A DNA stretch of 64,000 bases from JAWKIW01 sp041394145 (GTDB lineage: Bacteria; Actinomycetota; Acidimicrobiia; Acidimicrobiales; Acidimicrobilacustridaceae). The translations under genes and the position numbers were made by a program. The stretch lies in NCBI GenBank assembly GCA_041394145.1, contig JAWKIW010000004.1, forward strand, positions 1 to 64,000, given 5' to 3'. Below are positions 17,524 to 26,488 of this stretch, one piece after another. The notes beneath the pieces are model-generated. The model made no database searches. It was given only the letters and a program-made list of their open reading frames with translations, and was not told the origin of the DNA. Each line of letters starts with the position of its first letter. Positions within the stretch are counted from its first letter, which is position 1.

Positions 17524-18441
17524 TCAGGGGAAGACGACCGACAAGACGTCCCGCTCGTGACGCAGCTCGAGCGTCTCCACCTCGCCCAGGTAGTCGCCGT
17601 CCACCTGGTAGGGGAACGGGCCGTAGCCGGTCACGGTCACCGTCGGGACGTCGGGGCGGTAGTCGACGTGGTGGCTGTGGCGGACCCGGTGGCCGTTGGT
17701 GGCCACCGCCGACCCGAGCAGGGCGAGCACCGTCGGGATCCGCAGGGTGCGCACCGAGACCATCGTGAGCTGGTTGTCGAGGTGGGCGTCGGCGGCGATG
17801 TTGATGGGGAGCGCCCCGAGGTAGGTGTAGGGGTTGGTGTTGCAGCAGATCCCGTCGTAGACGTCGTCGACCATCGTGCCGTCGTCGTGGTGCACGGCCA
17901 TGCGCGGACGGCTGCGGTCGTAGTGGCGCAGGGCCGTCTCGAACGCCGAGTACACGAACAGCGGGTGGCTCGCCCACCGTTTGATCGCCGCCCGCCGCTC
18001 GACCTGCTCGACCACCGCAGCGTCGAAGCCCATGCCGACGTGGAAGAGGAACCAGCGGTCGTTGACCCGCCCGAGGCCGACGCGTCGGATGGAGCCGCGG
18101 CCGAGGGCGTCGAGCAGGGCGCCGGTGGCCTCGATCGGGTCGTCGGGCAGTCCGATGGTGCGGGCGAAGACGTTGGTCGATCCACCGGGGAGCGCCGCCA
18201 GCGCGGTCTCGGAGCCGGCCAGGCCGTTCGCCGCCTCGTTGAGGGTTCCGTCGCCGCCGAGCACGACGACCACCTCGGTGCCGTCGGTCGACGCCGCCTG
18301 CGCCAGCCGCGTCGCGTGCCCCCGGCGCGAGGTGTGCACGGTGGCGACGTCGTGGTCGGCGGACAGCGCCTTCTCGATCACCACCCGGCCCCGGGCCGTC
18401 ACCGAGCTGGCGGACGCGTTGACGATCAGCAGGAGGCGCAC
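17524..18441 (-). CDS. Diacylglycerol/lipid kinase family protein (DagK/YegS type)
   Basis: 305 residues. The DAGK catalytic loop VVVVLGGDGTLNEAANGLAG (residues ~60-80) carries the GGDGT motif; LPGGSTNVFARTIGLPDDP and FHVGMGFDAAVVEQ follow, and it ends FPYQVDGDYLGEVETLELRH, the conserved C-terminal sandwich motif (G-D-G). It phosphorylates diacylglycerol or a related lipid using ATP. The GTG start is preceded by TACGGT nine nt upstream. Convergent with GDPD and divergent from the CPBP protease. Confidence 0.87.
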   Translation of the reverse strand: MRLLLIVNASASSVTARGRVVIEKALSADHDVATVHTSRRGHATRLAQAASTDGTEVVVVLGGDGTLNEAANGLAGSETALAALPGGSTNVFARTIGLPDDPIEATGALLDALGRGSIRRVGLGRVNDRWFLFHVGMGFDAAVVEQVERRAAIKRWASHPLFVYSAFETALRHYDRSRPRMAVHHDDGTMVDDVYDGICCNTNPYTYLGALPINIAADAHLDNQLTMVSVRTLRIPTVLALLGSAVATNGHRVRHSHHVDYRPDVPTVTVTGYGPFPYQVDGDYLGEVETLELRHERDVLSVVFP

Positions 18442-18450
18442 CGCCGCCGG

Positions 18451-18456
18451 ACCGTA
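18451..18456 (-). promoter_or_regulatory. -10 element of leaderless lipid kinase gene
   Basis: TACGGT on the minus strand ends nine nt before the GTG at 18441; supports that start. Confidence 0.45.
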
Positions 18457-18588
18457 GCAGCGCGTCGCCGCTCCCTCGTCGGGTGGCGCGCCGACGACGA
18501 GCGCGGTGCGGCGCGGGTGTCGGCGGCGGCCTGCTCGCGACGCGGGTTGGAGGCGGGTCCGGGCGGTCGCTCGTGGTACACCTCCGCG

Positions 18589-19365
18589 GTGGGCGAGCCG
18601 ACGGCGGTGCGGCGGGTGACGGGGGAGACGGCGCTGGTCGCGGCCGTGGTGGCCTTCCACGTCGTCGACCACCGGGCCGTGCCCGAGGCGTGGCATCCCC
18701 TGACCCACGCGACCGCAGGTGCCGCGGCCCTCGGCGCCGGTGGGCTGCTCGGACTCGACGCCGCCGACCTCGGGCTGGACCCGGCCCGGGCCCGTGACGG
18801 GCTGCGCGCGGGCCTGGCCTCCGGCGTGGTCTCGGCGGCCGCCGTCGCCGTGGCGGCGGCGCTGCCTGCCACCCGCCGGGCCTTCGACGACCCGCGGGCC
18901 GCCGCCGGCGGCGGATCGTCGCTCGCTCGGCGCCTCCTGCTCGACATCCCGGTCGGCACCGCCGTCTACGAGGAGGCCGTGTTCCGTGGCACGCTGCTCG
19001 GCCTCGCCCGGCGCGAGCTCCCGCCCCGAGCCGCCGAGGCGGTGGTCGCCGCCGTGTTCGGCCTGTGGCACGTGCTGCCCGCGCTCGAGGACCGCGAGCA
19101 CAACCCCGTGGCCCGCAGGGTGCCGTTGCTGGCATCGGTGGCCCCGACGGTGGCGGCCACCACGGTCGCCGGCCTCGTGCTCGGTCGGCTCCGTGACCGC
19201 ACCGGCAGCCGCCTGGCGCCGATCGTGTCGCACGCCCTGACCAACGCCGCCGGGCTCCTGGCGGCCCGACTGGTCGCGCGCGCCGCGCCGGTGCCCGGCG
19301 ACGCCGCCGCGGAGGTCCCGGCGGGCGCTTCGCCGGTGCGGGACGCTGCCGAGCGCCTCCCGTAG
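18589..19365 (+). CDS. CPBP-family intramembrane metalloprotease
   Basis: 258 residues with about six hydrophobic helices. The CPBP (Rce1-like) motifs are TAVYEEAVFRGTLLG (EExxxR; Glu128/Glu129), FGLWHVLPAL (His) and IVSHALTNAAG (HxxxN). CPBP proteins cleave membrane peptides or act in bacteriocin self-protection; the target here is unknown. The GTG start lacks a clear ribosome-binding site. Its stop codon is embedded in the -10 hexamer of the next gene. Confidence 0.82.
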   Translation: MGEPTAVRRVTGETALVAAVVAFHVVDHRAVPEAWHPLTHATAGAAALGAGGLLGLDAADLGLDPARARDGLRAGLASGVVSAAAVAVAAALPATRRAFDDPRAAAGGGSSLARRLLLDIPVGTAVYEEAVFRGTLLGLARRELPPRAAEAVVAAVFGLWHVLPALEDREHNPVARRVPLLASVAPTVAATTVAGLVLGRLRDRTGSRLAPIVSHALTNAAGLLAARLVARAAPVPGDAAAEVPAGASPVRDAAERLP

Positions 19366-19368
19366 GCT
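19363..19368 (+). promoter_or_regulatory. -10 element of leaderless membrane hydrolase gene
   Basis: TAGGCT ends 8 nt before the ATG at 19377. Its first three bases are the TAG stop of the CPBP gene. Confidence 0.55.
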
Positions 19369-19376
19369 CTGCGGCC

Positions 19377-21286
19377 ATGCCGAGTCCCTCGTCCGGCCCC
19401 GGGCCCGCCGCCAGCGACGAGTGGTTGCACCGGCCCGACGTCTGGTCCGGCCTGGTCCTCGGGGCCGCCCTGGCCGGCCGATCCTTCCGGCCGTCGCTGA
19501 TGCCGAGGGCCACCGCGCACCAGGCGCTGATCGCCGGTGTGACCGGCTCGCTCGGCTTCGCCCTCGGCGGCGCGACCTACGGTCTGCTCAGCCGCACCGG
19601 CTCGCCCTTCGGCGACCTCGCCGTGTTCGTCGGTGCGGCCGGCGTCGGCTTCGCCGCGTCACGAGCGGTGCCCGAGGCCGAGGACGAGGCAGCCTGGCGG
19701 CCGGCGGTGCGCACCGTCGGCAGCGTGCTGGCGGCGGGGGCGACCGCCGCCTCCTTCGGCATCGCCGTGCGCCTCGTCCCCGAGCACCGCCGCCGTCTCG
19801 CCGGTGCCGGGCTGACGGTCGCCGCCATGGGCACCAGCCTGCGGGACGTGGTGCGGGGCGTGAAGGCCCAGCGCATCGCCCACACCGAGTACGACCCGCC
19901 GCCACCGAAGCCCCTGCCCGCGGTCACCCAGAGCGTGGCCGTCGGTGCCCTGCTCGTCACCCTGGGCGAGGGTTCCGCCGCAGCGCCGGCGCCATCGGCC
20001 GGACCCTCGAGCGCCGCCTCGGTCTGCCGCCGGCGCCCAGCCGCTGGGCCGGGCGGGCGCTGGCCGCCGGTGTCTGGTACGGCACCGGCAAGGCGCTGGC
20101 CGACACCGCCGTGCGGGGGCTGCGCCTGTACGACCGCGTCGTCGACACCGGGTTCGACCGGGCCCCCACCTCGCCGCTGCGGTCGTCGGGCGACGGCAGC
20201 CCGATCGCCTTCGCCCGCCTCGGCCGGGAAGGCCGGCGGTTCGTGCTCAACGTCCCCACCGTCGACGACATCGAGCGGGTGATGGAGCGGCCGGCCGTCG
20301 CCGAGCCCATCCGGGTCTTCGTCGGCTACGCGGCCGCTCGCACCGACGACGAGCGGGTGGCGCTGGCCGTGGAGGAGCTTCGACGAACCGGCGCCTTCGA
20401 CCGACGCCTGCTCGTCGTGGGCTGCCCGGCCGGCAACGGGTACGTGAACACGCTCCCGCTCGAGGTGCTCGACCACGTCCTCGGCGGCGACACCGCCGCC
20501 GTCGCCGTCCAGTACGGCCGGCTGCCCTCCTTCCTCACCCTGCAACGGGTCCCCCGGGGTGGACGGGTCCAGAGGGCGCTGCTCGAGGCCATCCGTGACG
20601 AGCTCGCCGGCCGACCGCCCGAGCAGCGCCCGACGGTGGTCTGCTACGGCGAGAGCCTCGGCGCCTGGTCCGGACAGGACACCTTCATGGGCACCGGTGT
20701 CGACGGCCTCGACGAGCTGGGCGTGGCGCGGGCGCTGTGGGCCGGCACCCCGTACTACTCGGGCTGGCGTCGGGAGGTCCTCGTCGACCGCACGGTGCCC
20801 GTGCCCACCGGCTCGGTCGTGCAGGTCGACCGGCCTGCGGCGCTGCTCGAGCGATCGGCCGACGAGCTGGCCCGGCTCCGGGCGGTGATCCTCGACCACG
20901 GCAACGATCCGGTCTGCTACCTGAGCGCCGGGCTGCTGGTGCGGACGCCGCCGTGGCTGCTCGCTGCCGGTGACCGGCGGCCGTGGGGGGTGCCCGCCGA
21001 CATGACGTGGCTGCCGTTCGTCACCGCGGTCCAGGTGATCGTCGACGCCGTCAACGCCACCCGGCCGGTTCCCGGGGTCTTCCGCGCCACCGGCCACGAG
21101 TACACCGCCGACCTGCCCGACGTGACGCTGGCGGCCTACGGCGTCGAGCGCCCCGACGACGAGACGTGGACGCGGCTCGTCGGCCACCTCCAGGCCGTCG
21201 ACGCCGAGCGGGCGGCGCGCCACAAGCTGCCCCGCGACGACGGTGCCGGGGTCCCCGCGGGTCGGGGCGCGGGCCGGGCCTCCTGA
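19377..21286 (+). CDS. Membrane alpha/beta-hydrolase (Abhydrolase_9 type), one frameshift near 19,975
   Basis: About 636 residues when joined. The N-terminal ~200 residues carry four or five helices (VWSGLVLGAALAGRSF, LIAGVTGSLGFALGG), as in the Abhydrolase_9 N-terminal domain. The C-terminal domain has the nucleophile motif VCYGESLGAWSGQDTF (GxSxG), AGTPYYSGWRREVL, ILDHGNDPVCYLS and FRATGHEYTADLPD. The two parts are in different frames; the switch lies between 19,960 and 19,990 in a run of CCGCCG/GCGCCGGCGCC, so a one-base sequencing deletion is likely. Substrate unknown; actinobacterial membrane esterase family. Confidence 0.78.
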
Positions 21287-21349
21287 CGGGCGGCGGTCAC
21301 CGGTCGGGCCCGGCGTGTGACCGATTTGGCCGATGGTCGGGCGGCCGAA

Positions 21350-21355
21350 CAGAAT
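21350..21355 (+). promoter_or_regulatory. Probable -10 element of etfB
   Basis: CAGAAT ends 7 nt before the ATG at 21363; consistent with a leaderless etfBA transcript. Confidence 0.4.
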
Positions 21356-21362
21356 CCCCCGC

Positions 21363-22145
21363 ATGAACATCGTCGTCTGCGTGAAGCAGATCCCGGACCC
21401 GGCCGAGCCCGGGGCGTTGGATCCCAACACCAAGACGCTCAAGCGGGACGGGAAGCTCATCCTCGATGAGTCCGACTCGTACGGCGTCGAGATGGCCCTG
21501 CAGCTGGCGGACGCGGCCGGCGGCGGCGAGGTCACCCTCGTGTCGATGGCCCCCAACAGCGAGACCTCCGGCCTGCGCACCGCGCTGGCCATGGGTGCCG
21601 CCAAGGCCGTCCTCGTGAGCGACCCGGCCCTGGCCGGCACCGACGCGCTCGGCACGGCGAAGATCCTCGCCGCGGCGATCAAGCGCGTCGAGGGCGCCGA
21701 CCTGGTGCTGACCGCCACCGAGTCGAGCGACGGCTACACGGGCACCGTGCCCGAGCAGCTCGCCGAGCTGCTCGACCTGCCGTCGTGCACGTTCGCCAAG
21801 AGCATCGAGATCGACGGCAGCACGGCCAAGGTCGAGCGCCAGACCGAGGCGGGCTACGACGACGTCGAGTGCCCGCTGCCCGCAGTGGTGTCGGTGACCG
21901 CCGGTGTGGTCGAGCCCCGCTATCCGAGCTTCAAGGGGATCATGGCCGCCAAGTCCAAGCCCGTCGACGAGGTCACCTGCGCCGACCTCGGCATCGACGC
22001 AGGCAGCGTCGGCTGGTCCGGCGGCGGCCAGGAGATCGTCGCCATCGAGGACGCCCCCACCCGCGAGGCCGGCGAGATCGTCGAGGACGACGGGACCGGC
22101 GCCGAGAAGATCGTCGCCTATCTCGACAACCTCAAGGTCATCTGA
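21363..22145 (+). CDS. etfB: Electron transfer flavoprotein beta subunit
   Basis: 260 residues: MNIVVCVKQIPDPAEPGALD, ALQLADAAGGGEVTLVSM, LRTALAMGAAKAVLV, and VVSVTAGVVEPRYPSFKGIM near the C-terminus. These are the conserved features of EtfB, which holds AMP and pairs with EtfA-FAD to take electrons from acyl-CoA and other dehydrogenases. Twenty nt upstream of etfA, in one operon. The downstream hairpin at 23,153 closes the unit. Confidence 0.95.
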   Translation: MNIVVCVKQIPDPAEPGALDPNTKTLKRDGKLILDESDSYGVEMALQLADAAGGGEVTLVSMAPNSETSGLRTALAMGAAKAVLVSDPALAGTDALGTAKILAAAIKRVEGADLVLTATESSDGYTGTVPEQLAELLDLPSCTFAKSIEIDGSTAKVERQTEAGYDDVECPLPAVVSVTAGVVEPRYPSFKGIMAAKSKPVDEVTCADLGIDAGSVGWSGGGQEIVAIEDAPTREAGEIVEDDGTGAEKIVAYLDNLKVI

Positions 22146-22165
22146 GGCCGAAGGAGCACACGACC

Positions 22166-23128
<963 letters not shown>

Positions 23129-23152
23129 CGCTCGGGCCTCCCGGCTTCCTGT

Positions 23153-23180
23153 GACGGCCCCGGCTCGTGCCGGGGCCGTC
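23153..23180 (+). terminator. Hairpin terminator after etfA
   Basis: Perfect 12-bp stem GACGGCCCCGGC / GCCGGGGCCGTC with a TCGT loop, 25 nt after the etfA stop and before the convergent zinc-ribbon gene. No T-run. Confidence 0.8.
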
Positions 23181-23212
23181 TCGCGCCCGGGGCGCCAGGC
23201 GGGTCGTCGAGG

Positions 23213-23611
23213 TCAGCCGGGGGCGACGTGGGCGGTGGCGCCGTCGCGGGCGAGGCGGTCGACGAGCGCCGAGGCGTCCCCGGCGCCGAGGCCGGCGACG
23301 ATCGTGACCGCGCCGTGGTCGGCGCCGTCGGCGAGGTCCTTCGCCTCCTTCAGGCCGAGCCCGGTCGCCTCGCGGATGGTCTTGATCACGTTGATCTTCT
23401 TGCGTCCCGTCGCCGTGAGCACCACGGCGAAGCTCCCGGGAGGACCACCGGCACCGGGCGCGGTGGGCGGGATGCCCGGCACCGTCGGCGGGGCGGTCGG
23501 GCCGGCCCCGGCGATCACGATCATCGTCCCGCAGAACGGGCAGGCGCCGTCGCGCAGCTCTCGGACCGGTGCGCCGCAGAAGGGGCACTGCACGGAGGTC
23601 ACCTCGGTCAT
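23213..23611 (-). CDS. Zinc-ribbon protein with ribosomal L7/L12 C-terminal-like domain
   Basis: 132 residues. The N-terminus has two CxxC pairs (VQCPFCGAPV and GACPFCGTMI), a zinc ribbon. A Pro/Gly linker follows, then SFAVVLTATGRKKINVIKTI and REATGLGLKEAKDLADGAD, which closely follows the L7/L12 C-terminal domain that binds translation factors. No L7/L12 N-terminal dimerisation domain is present, so this is not the ribosomal stalk protein itself. TAGGGT lies six nt before the ATG. Function unknown; a link to translation GTPases is inference. Confidence 0.8.
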   Translation of the reverse strand: MTEVTSVQCPFCGAPVRELRDGACPFCGTMIVIAGAGPTAPPTVPGIPPTAPGAGGPPGSFAVVLTATGRKKINVIKTIREATGLGLKEAKDLADGADHGAVTIVAGLGAGDASALVDRLARDGATAHVAPG

Positions 23612-23617
23612 GGGCGC

Positions 23618-23623
23618 ACCCTA
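23618..23623 (-). promoter_or_regulatory. -10 element of leaderless zinc-ribbon/L7-L12 gene
   Basis: TAGGGT (minus strand) ends six nt before the ATG at 23611. Confidence 0.5.
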
Positions 23624-23671
23624 GGCCGAGGTCCCGGGCGACGCCGGGCGTCGACGCAGGTGTCTCGCCAG

Positions 23672-23677
23672 TAGGGT
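23672..23677 (+). promoter_or_regulatory. -10 element of leaderless FAD oxidase gene
   Basis: TAGGGT ends six nt before the GTG at 23684 and decides that start. Confidence 0.55.
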
Positions 23678-23683
23678 CCCGCC

Positions 23684-25000
23684 GTGCATCGGCTGCGGCG
23701 TGGGACCTGGACCAACTGGGCGGGCAACCAGGCGTGCCGCCCCGCTGAGGTCGTCCGCCCGTCGAGCGAGGGCTCGCTGCGCGAGCTCGTGGCCCGGGCC
23801 GCCGAGGAGCAGCGCCGGGTCAAGGCGGTGGGTGCCGGCCACTCGTTCACCGCAGTGGCGTGCACCGACGGGGTGCTCGTCGACCTCGACCGCTACGACG
23901 AGGTGCTGTGGGTCGACCGAGGCGTCCGGCAGGTGTGCGTGCAGGCGGGCATCCCCCTGTGGCGGCTCAACGAGGTGCTGGCCCGGCACGAGCTCGCGCT
24001 GGAGAACCTCGGCGACATCGCCTACCAGTCGATCGCGGGTGCCACCCAGACCGCCACCCACGGGACGGGGGCGCGCTTTCGGAACCTGTCCGCGGCCATC
24101 GTGGGGATGCGGCTGATCGACGGTACCGGGGACGTGGTGGAGTGCTCGGCAGAGGTCGAGCCGGAGGTGTTCGCGTCGGCACGCGTCGGCATCGGCGCGC
24201 TCGGCCTGGTGTCGACGGTGACGCTGCAGTGCGTGCCCGCGTTCCGACTCCACGCCATCGAGGAGCCGATGCTCGTCGACGAGGTGCTCGAAGCGATCGA
24301 CGAGCTGGTCGCCGCCAACGACCACTTCGAGCTCTTCTGGGTGCCGAACACGCGATGGGCCCTGATCAAGCGCAACCACCGCACCGCACAGCCGCCGTCG
24401 CCTCGCCCGGCATGGCGGACGTTCTACGAGGACGTCGTGCTCGACAACTGGGGCTTCCGCCTGATGCTCGAGGCCGGACGGTTCCGCAACGACTGGATCC
24501 CGCGCGTGGCCCGGCGGCTGCCGTCGAAGGGCCGGGTGGAGTACACGGATCGCTCCGACCTGGTCTTCGCCAGCCCTCGGCTCGTGCCCTTCTACGAGAT
24601 GGAGTACGGGGTGCCGCGCGAGGCGCTGGTCGAGGCGGTGCAGCGGGTGCGGGCGATCGTCGACGCCGGCGACCGCTACATCGGCTTCCCGGTGGAGGTC
24701 CGCACGACCGCGGCCGACGACATCCCGCTGTCCACGGCGTCCGGGCGTGACACCGCGTACATCGCCGTCCACGTGTACCGGCGCACCCCGTATCGGGAGT
24801 ACTTCGCGGCCGTGGAGGCGGCCATGGTCGACCTCGGCGGGCGGCCCCACTGGGGCAAGCTGCACACGCGCACCGCCGCCGACCTGGCGCCGGCCTACCC
24901 CCGTTGGGACGAGTTCCAGGCGGTGCGGGCCCGGCTCGACCCCGAGGGCCGCTTCGCCAACACCTACACCGACCGTGTGCTCGGACCGGTGCGGGGCTGA
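23684..25000 (+). CDS. FAD-linked sugar-lactone oxidase (L-gulono/D-arabinono-1,4-lactone oxidase family)
   Basis: 438 residues. The FAD_binding_4 domain shows VKAVGAGHSFTAVACTDGVL, where the His is in the position used for covalent FAD attachment, and GATQTATHGTGARFRNLSA. The ALO C-terminal domain ends RPHWGKLHTRTAADLAPAYP and FANTYTDRVLG, with the HWGK motif of aldonolactone oxidases. M. tuberculosis Rv1771 is a related L-gulonolactone dehydrogenase. It probably oxidises an aldonolactone at C2; no ascorbate pathway genes are adjacent. No signal peptide. Confidence 0.85.
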   Translation: MHRLRRGTWTNWAGNQACRPAEVVRPSSEGSLRELVARAAEEQRRVKAVGAGHSFTAVACTDGVLVDLDRYDEVLWVDRGVRQVCVQAGIPLWRLNEVLARHELALENLGDIAYQSIAGATQTATHGTGARFRNLSAAIVGMRLIDGTGDVVECSAEVEPEVFASARVGIGALGLVSTVTLQCVPAFRLHAIEEPMLVDEVLEAIDELVAANDHFELFWVPNTRWALIKRNHRTAQPPSPRPAWRTFYEDVVLDNWGFRLMLEAGRFRNDWIPRVARRLPSKGRVEYTDRSDLVFASPRLVPFYEMEYGVPREALVEAVQRVRAIVDAGDRYIGFPVEVRTTAADDIPLSTASGRDTAYIAVHVYRRTPYREYFAAVEAAMVDLGGRPHWGKLHTRTAADLAPAYPRWDEFQAVRARLDPEGRFANTYTDRVLGPVRG

Positions 25001-25168
25001 CGAGCCCCCTACGCGCCGCGGGCCGCGTCGCCGGGGGCGCGAGACGTCGCCGCCGGCTCGAGCGGCTCTTCCGATGGCGGCCCTCGACGGCTACGCTCCG
25101 CTCCGGTCTCCCGGTGCCGCCGGCACACCTTCCCCGGGGGCGACTCGTAGGACCCCGGGAGGATGACC

Positions 25169-25549
25169 ATGGCACTGCGCGAACCACACCGCACCTCGAT
25201 CCAGGAGCGCTTCGTGGAGCTGCTCGGGCCCGACGAGGCCGCCGCCCTGATGGACCAGTTCCCCGCCACCGACCTCGGTGACACCGTCACCCGTGAGATC
25301 TTGGACCTGCGCCTGCGCGACACGGAGTCGCGCCTGCGCACCGAGATCGCCGAGGTCCGCACCGAGATCGCCGAGGTCCGCACCGAGATCGCCGAGGGCG
25401 CGGGCAAGGTCGAGGCGCGGCTGGCCGCCCTCGACACCCGGATGACCGACCTGCCCGACCTGGTCATCAAGCAGCTGCTGTTCTGGCTGGTGCCGGTGCT
25501 GCTCACCGCCATCGGGATCAGCGTGGCGCTCGCCCGTCTGGTGTCCTGA
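25169..25549 (+). CDS. Small coiled-coil protein with C-terminal membrane helix
   Basis: 126 residues. The N-terminal half is helical (IQERFVELLGPDEAAALMDQ). The middle contains three perfect RTEIAEV-type heptads, then GAGKVEARLAALDTRM, a long coiled coil. The C-terminus LLFWLVPVLLTAIGISVALA is one transmembrane helix. The shape resembles DUF1640-like proteins. The start is set at the second ATG because GGGAGG lies 6 nt before it, whereas the first ATG (25163) abuts that site. Function unknown. Confidence 0.7.
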   Translation: MALREPHRTSIQERFVELLGPDEAAALMDQFPATDLGDTVTREILDLRLRDTESRLRTEIAEVRTEIAEVRTEIAEGAGKVEARLAALDTRMTDLPDLVIKQLLFWLVPVLLTAIGISVALARLVS

Positions 25550-25618
25550 GCCCTGGTCCGCTCCCGCCCGGCCCGTCCCGGGCCAGGCTCGGTCGCGCCG
25601 CCGTGGCGCGGCGCTCGT

Positions 25619-26215
25619 TCAGCCGGCCGTCGACGGCAGCCAGGCGGGTCGGTGCGCCTCGAACTCGGCGATGGCATCGGCCTGCTGCAGCGTCAGCCCG
25701 ATGTCGTCGAGGCCCTCGAGGAACCGGTGCCGGGTCGAGTCGTCGAGGGGGAAGGTCGTCTCCACGCCGAGCGCCGGGGCCGACACCGTGCGGGCCTGCA
25801 CGTCGACGGTGATCTCGACCGTCGGGTCGGCCTCGACGCCGGCGAGCAGGGCCCGGGCGACGTCGGGCTCGACCTGCACGGGGACGAGGCCGTTCTTGGT
25901 GCAGTTGTTGCGGAAGATGTCGGCGAAGCGCGGCGAGATCACGGCCCGGAAGCCGTAGTCCATGATCGCCCACACGGCGTGCTCGCGCGACGAGCCGGTG
26001 CCGAAGTTCTCGGCCGCCACCAGGATCTCGGCGCCCTCGAACTGCGGCAGGTTGAGCACGAACTCCGGGTCCTCTCGCCACTCGGAGAAGAGCCCCGCGC
26101 CGAAGCCGGTGCGCTCCACCCTCTTCAGCCAGTCGCTCGGGATGATCTGATCGGTGTCGACGTCGGACCGGTCGAGGGGGACGGCCGTGGCGGTGATCTG
26201 ACGAACGGGATCCAT
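25619..26215 (-). CDS. leuD: 3-isopropylmalate dehydratase small subunit
   Basis: 198 residues. Conserved LeuD blocks: SDVDTDQIIPSDWLKRVERT, ILVAAENFGTGSSREHAVWA and FADIFRNNCTKNGLVPVQV. With LeuC it isomerises 2-isopropylmalate to 3-isopropylmalate. It is downstream of leuC but separated by a 273-nt spacer filled by two copies of a 118-bp repeat, which is unusual, since leuC and leuD normally abut. Confidence 0.94.
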   Translation of the reverse strand: MDPVRQITATAVPLDRSDVDTDQIIPSDWLKRVERTGFGAGLFSEWREDPEFVLNLPQFEGAEILVAAENFGTGSSREHAVWAIMDYGFRAVISPRFADIFRNNCTKNGLVPVQVEPDVARALLAGVEADPTVEITVDVQARTVSAPALGVETTFPLDDSTRHRFLEGLDDIGLTLQQADAIAEFEAHRPAWLPSTAG

Positions 26216-26227
26216 GGTTCTCTCACT

Positions 26228-26468
26228 TCTTCCCGAAGCGGGCACCCCGCCGGCCCGCTTCTCCTCCGCAGCGTGGGGCCCGCTCGCTTCGCTCGCGCCC
26301 ACGGCGGCCGTGGCTGCCGGGATGTGCTTCGTCGTGGTGGTTCGTGGTGGTCTTCCCGAAGCGGGCACCCCGCCGGCCCGCTTCTCCTCCGCAGCGTGGG
26401 GCCCGCTCGCTTCGCTCGCGCCCACGGCCGCCGTGGCTGCCGGGATGTGCTTCGTCGTGGTGGTTCGT
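26228..26468. repeat. Two 118-bp direct repeats (123-bp period) between leuC and leuD
   Basis: Copies at 26228-26345 and 26351-26468 differ at one position seen. Each holds a perfect 9-bp inverted repeat (GAAGCGGGC / GCCCGCTTC) and the motif GCTCGCTTCGCTCGC. The insert fills nearly the whole leuC-leuD spacer and has an open frame on the minus strand, but no start signal or known protein. Confidence 0.85.
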
Positions 26469-26488
26469 TGTGGTGGTTCGTGTGGTGG

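Noticed and set aside
16637..19513. Very long minus-strand open frame over GDPD, lipid kinase and CPBP genes
   Set aside because: Composition is Arg/Pro/Gly-rich outside the real lipid kinase portion; it is the shadow of well-supported genes in other frames, as are many long frames at this GC content.
26283..26300. Hairpin in GCTCGCTTCGCTCGC between leuC and leuD
   Set aside because: The segment is a direct repeat of GCTCGC, not an inverted one; the real hairpin is GAAGCGGGC/GCCCGCTTC in the same unit.
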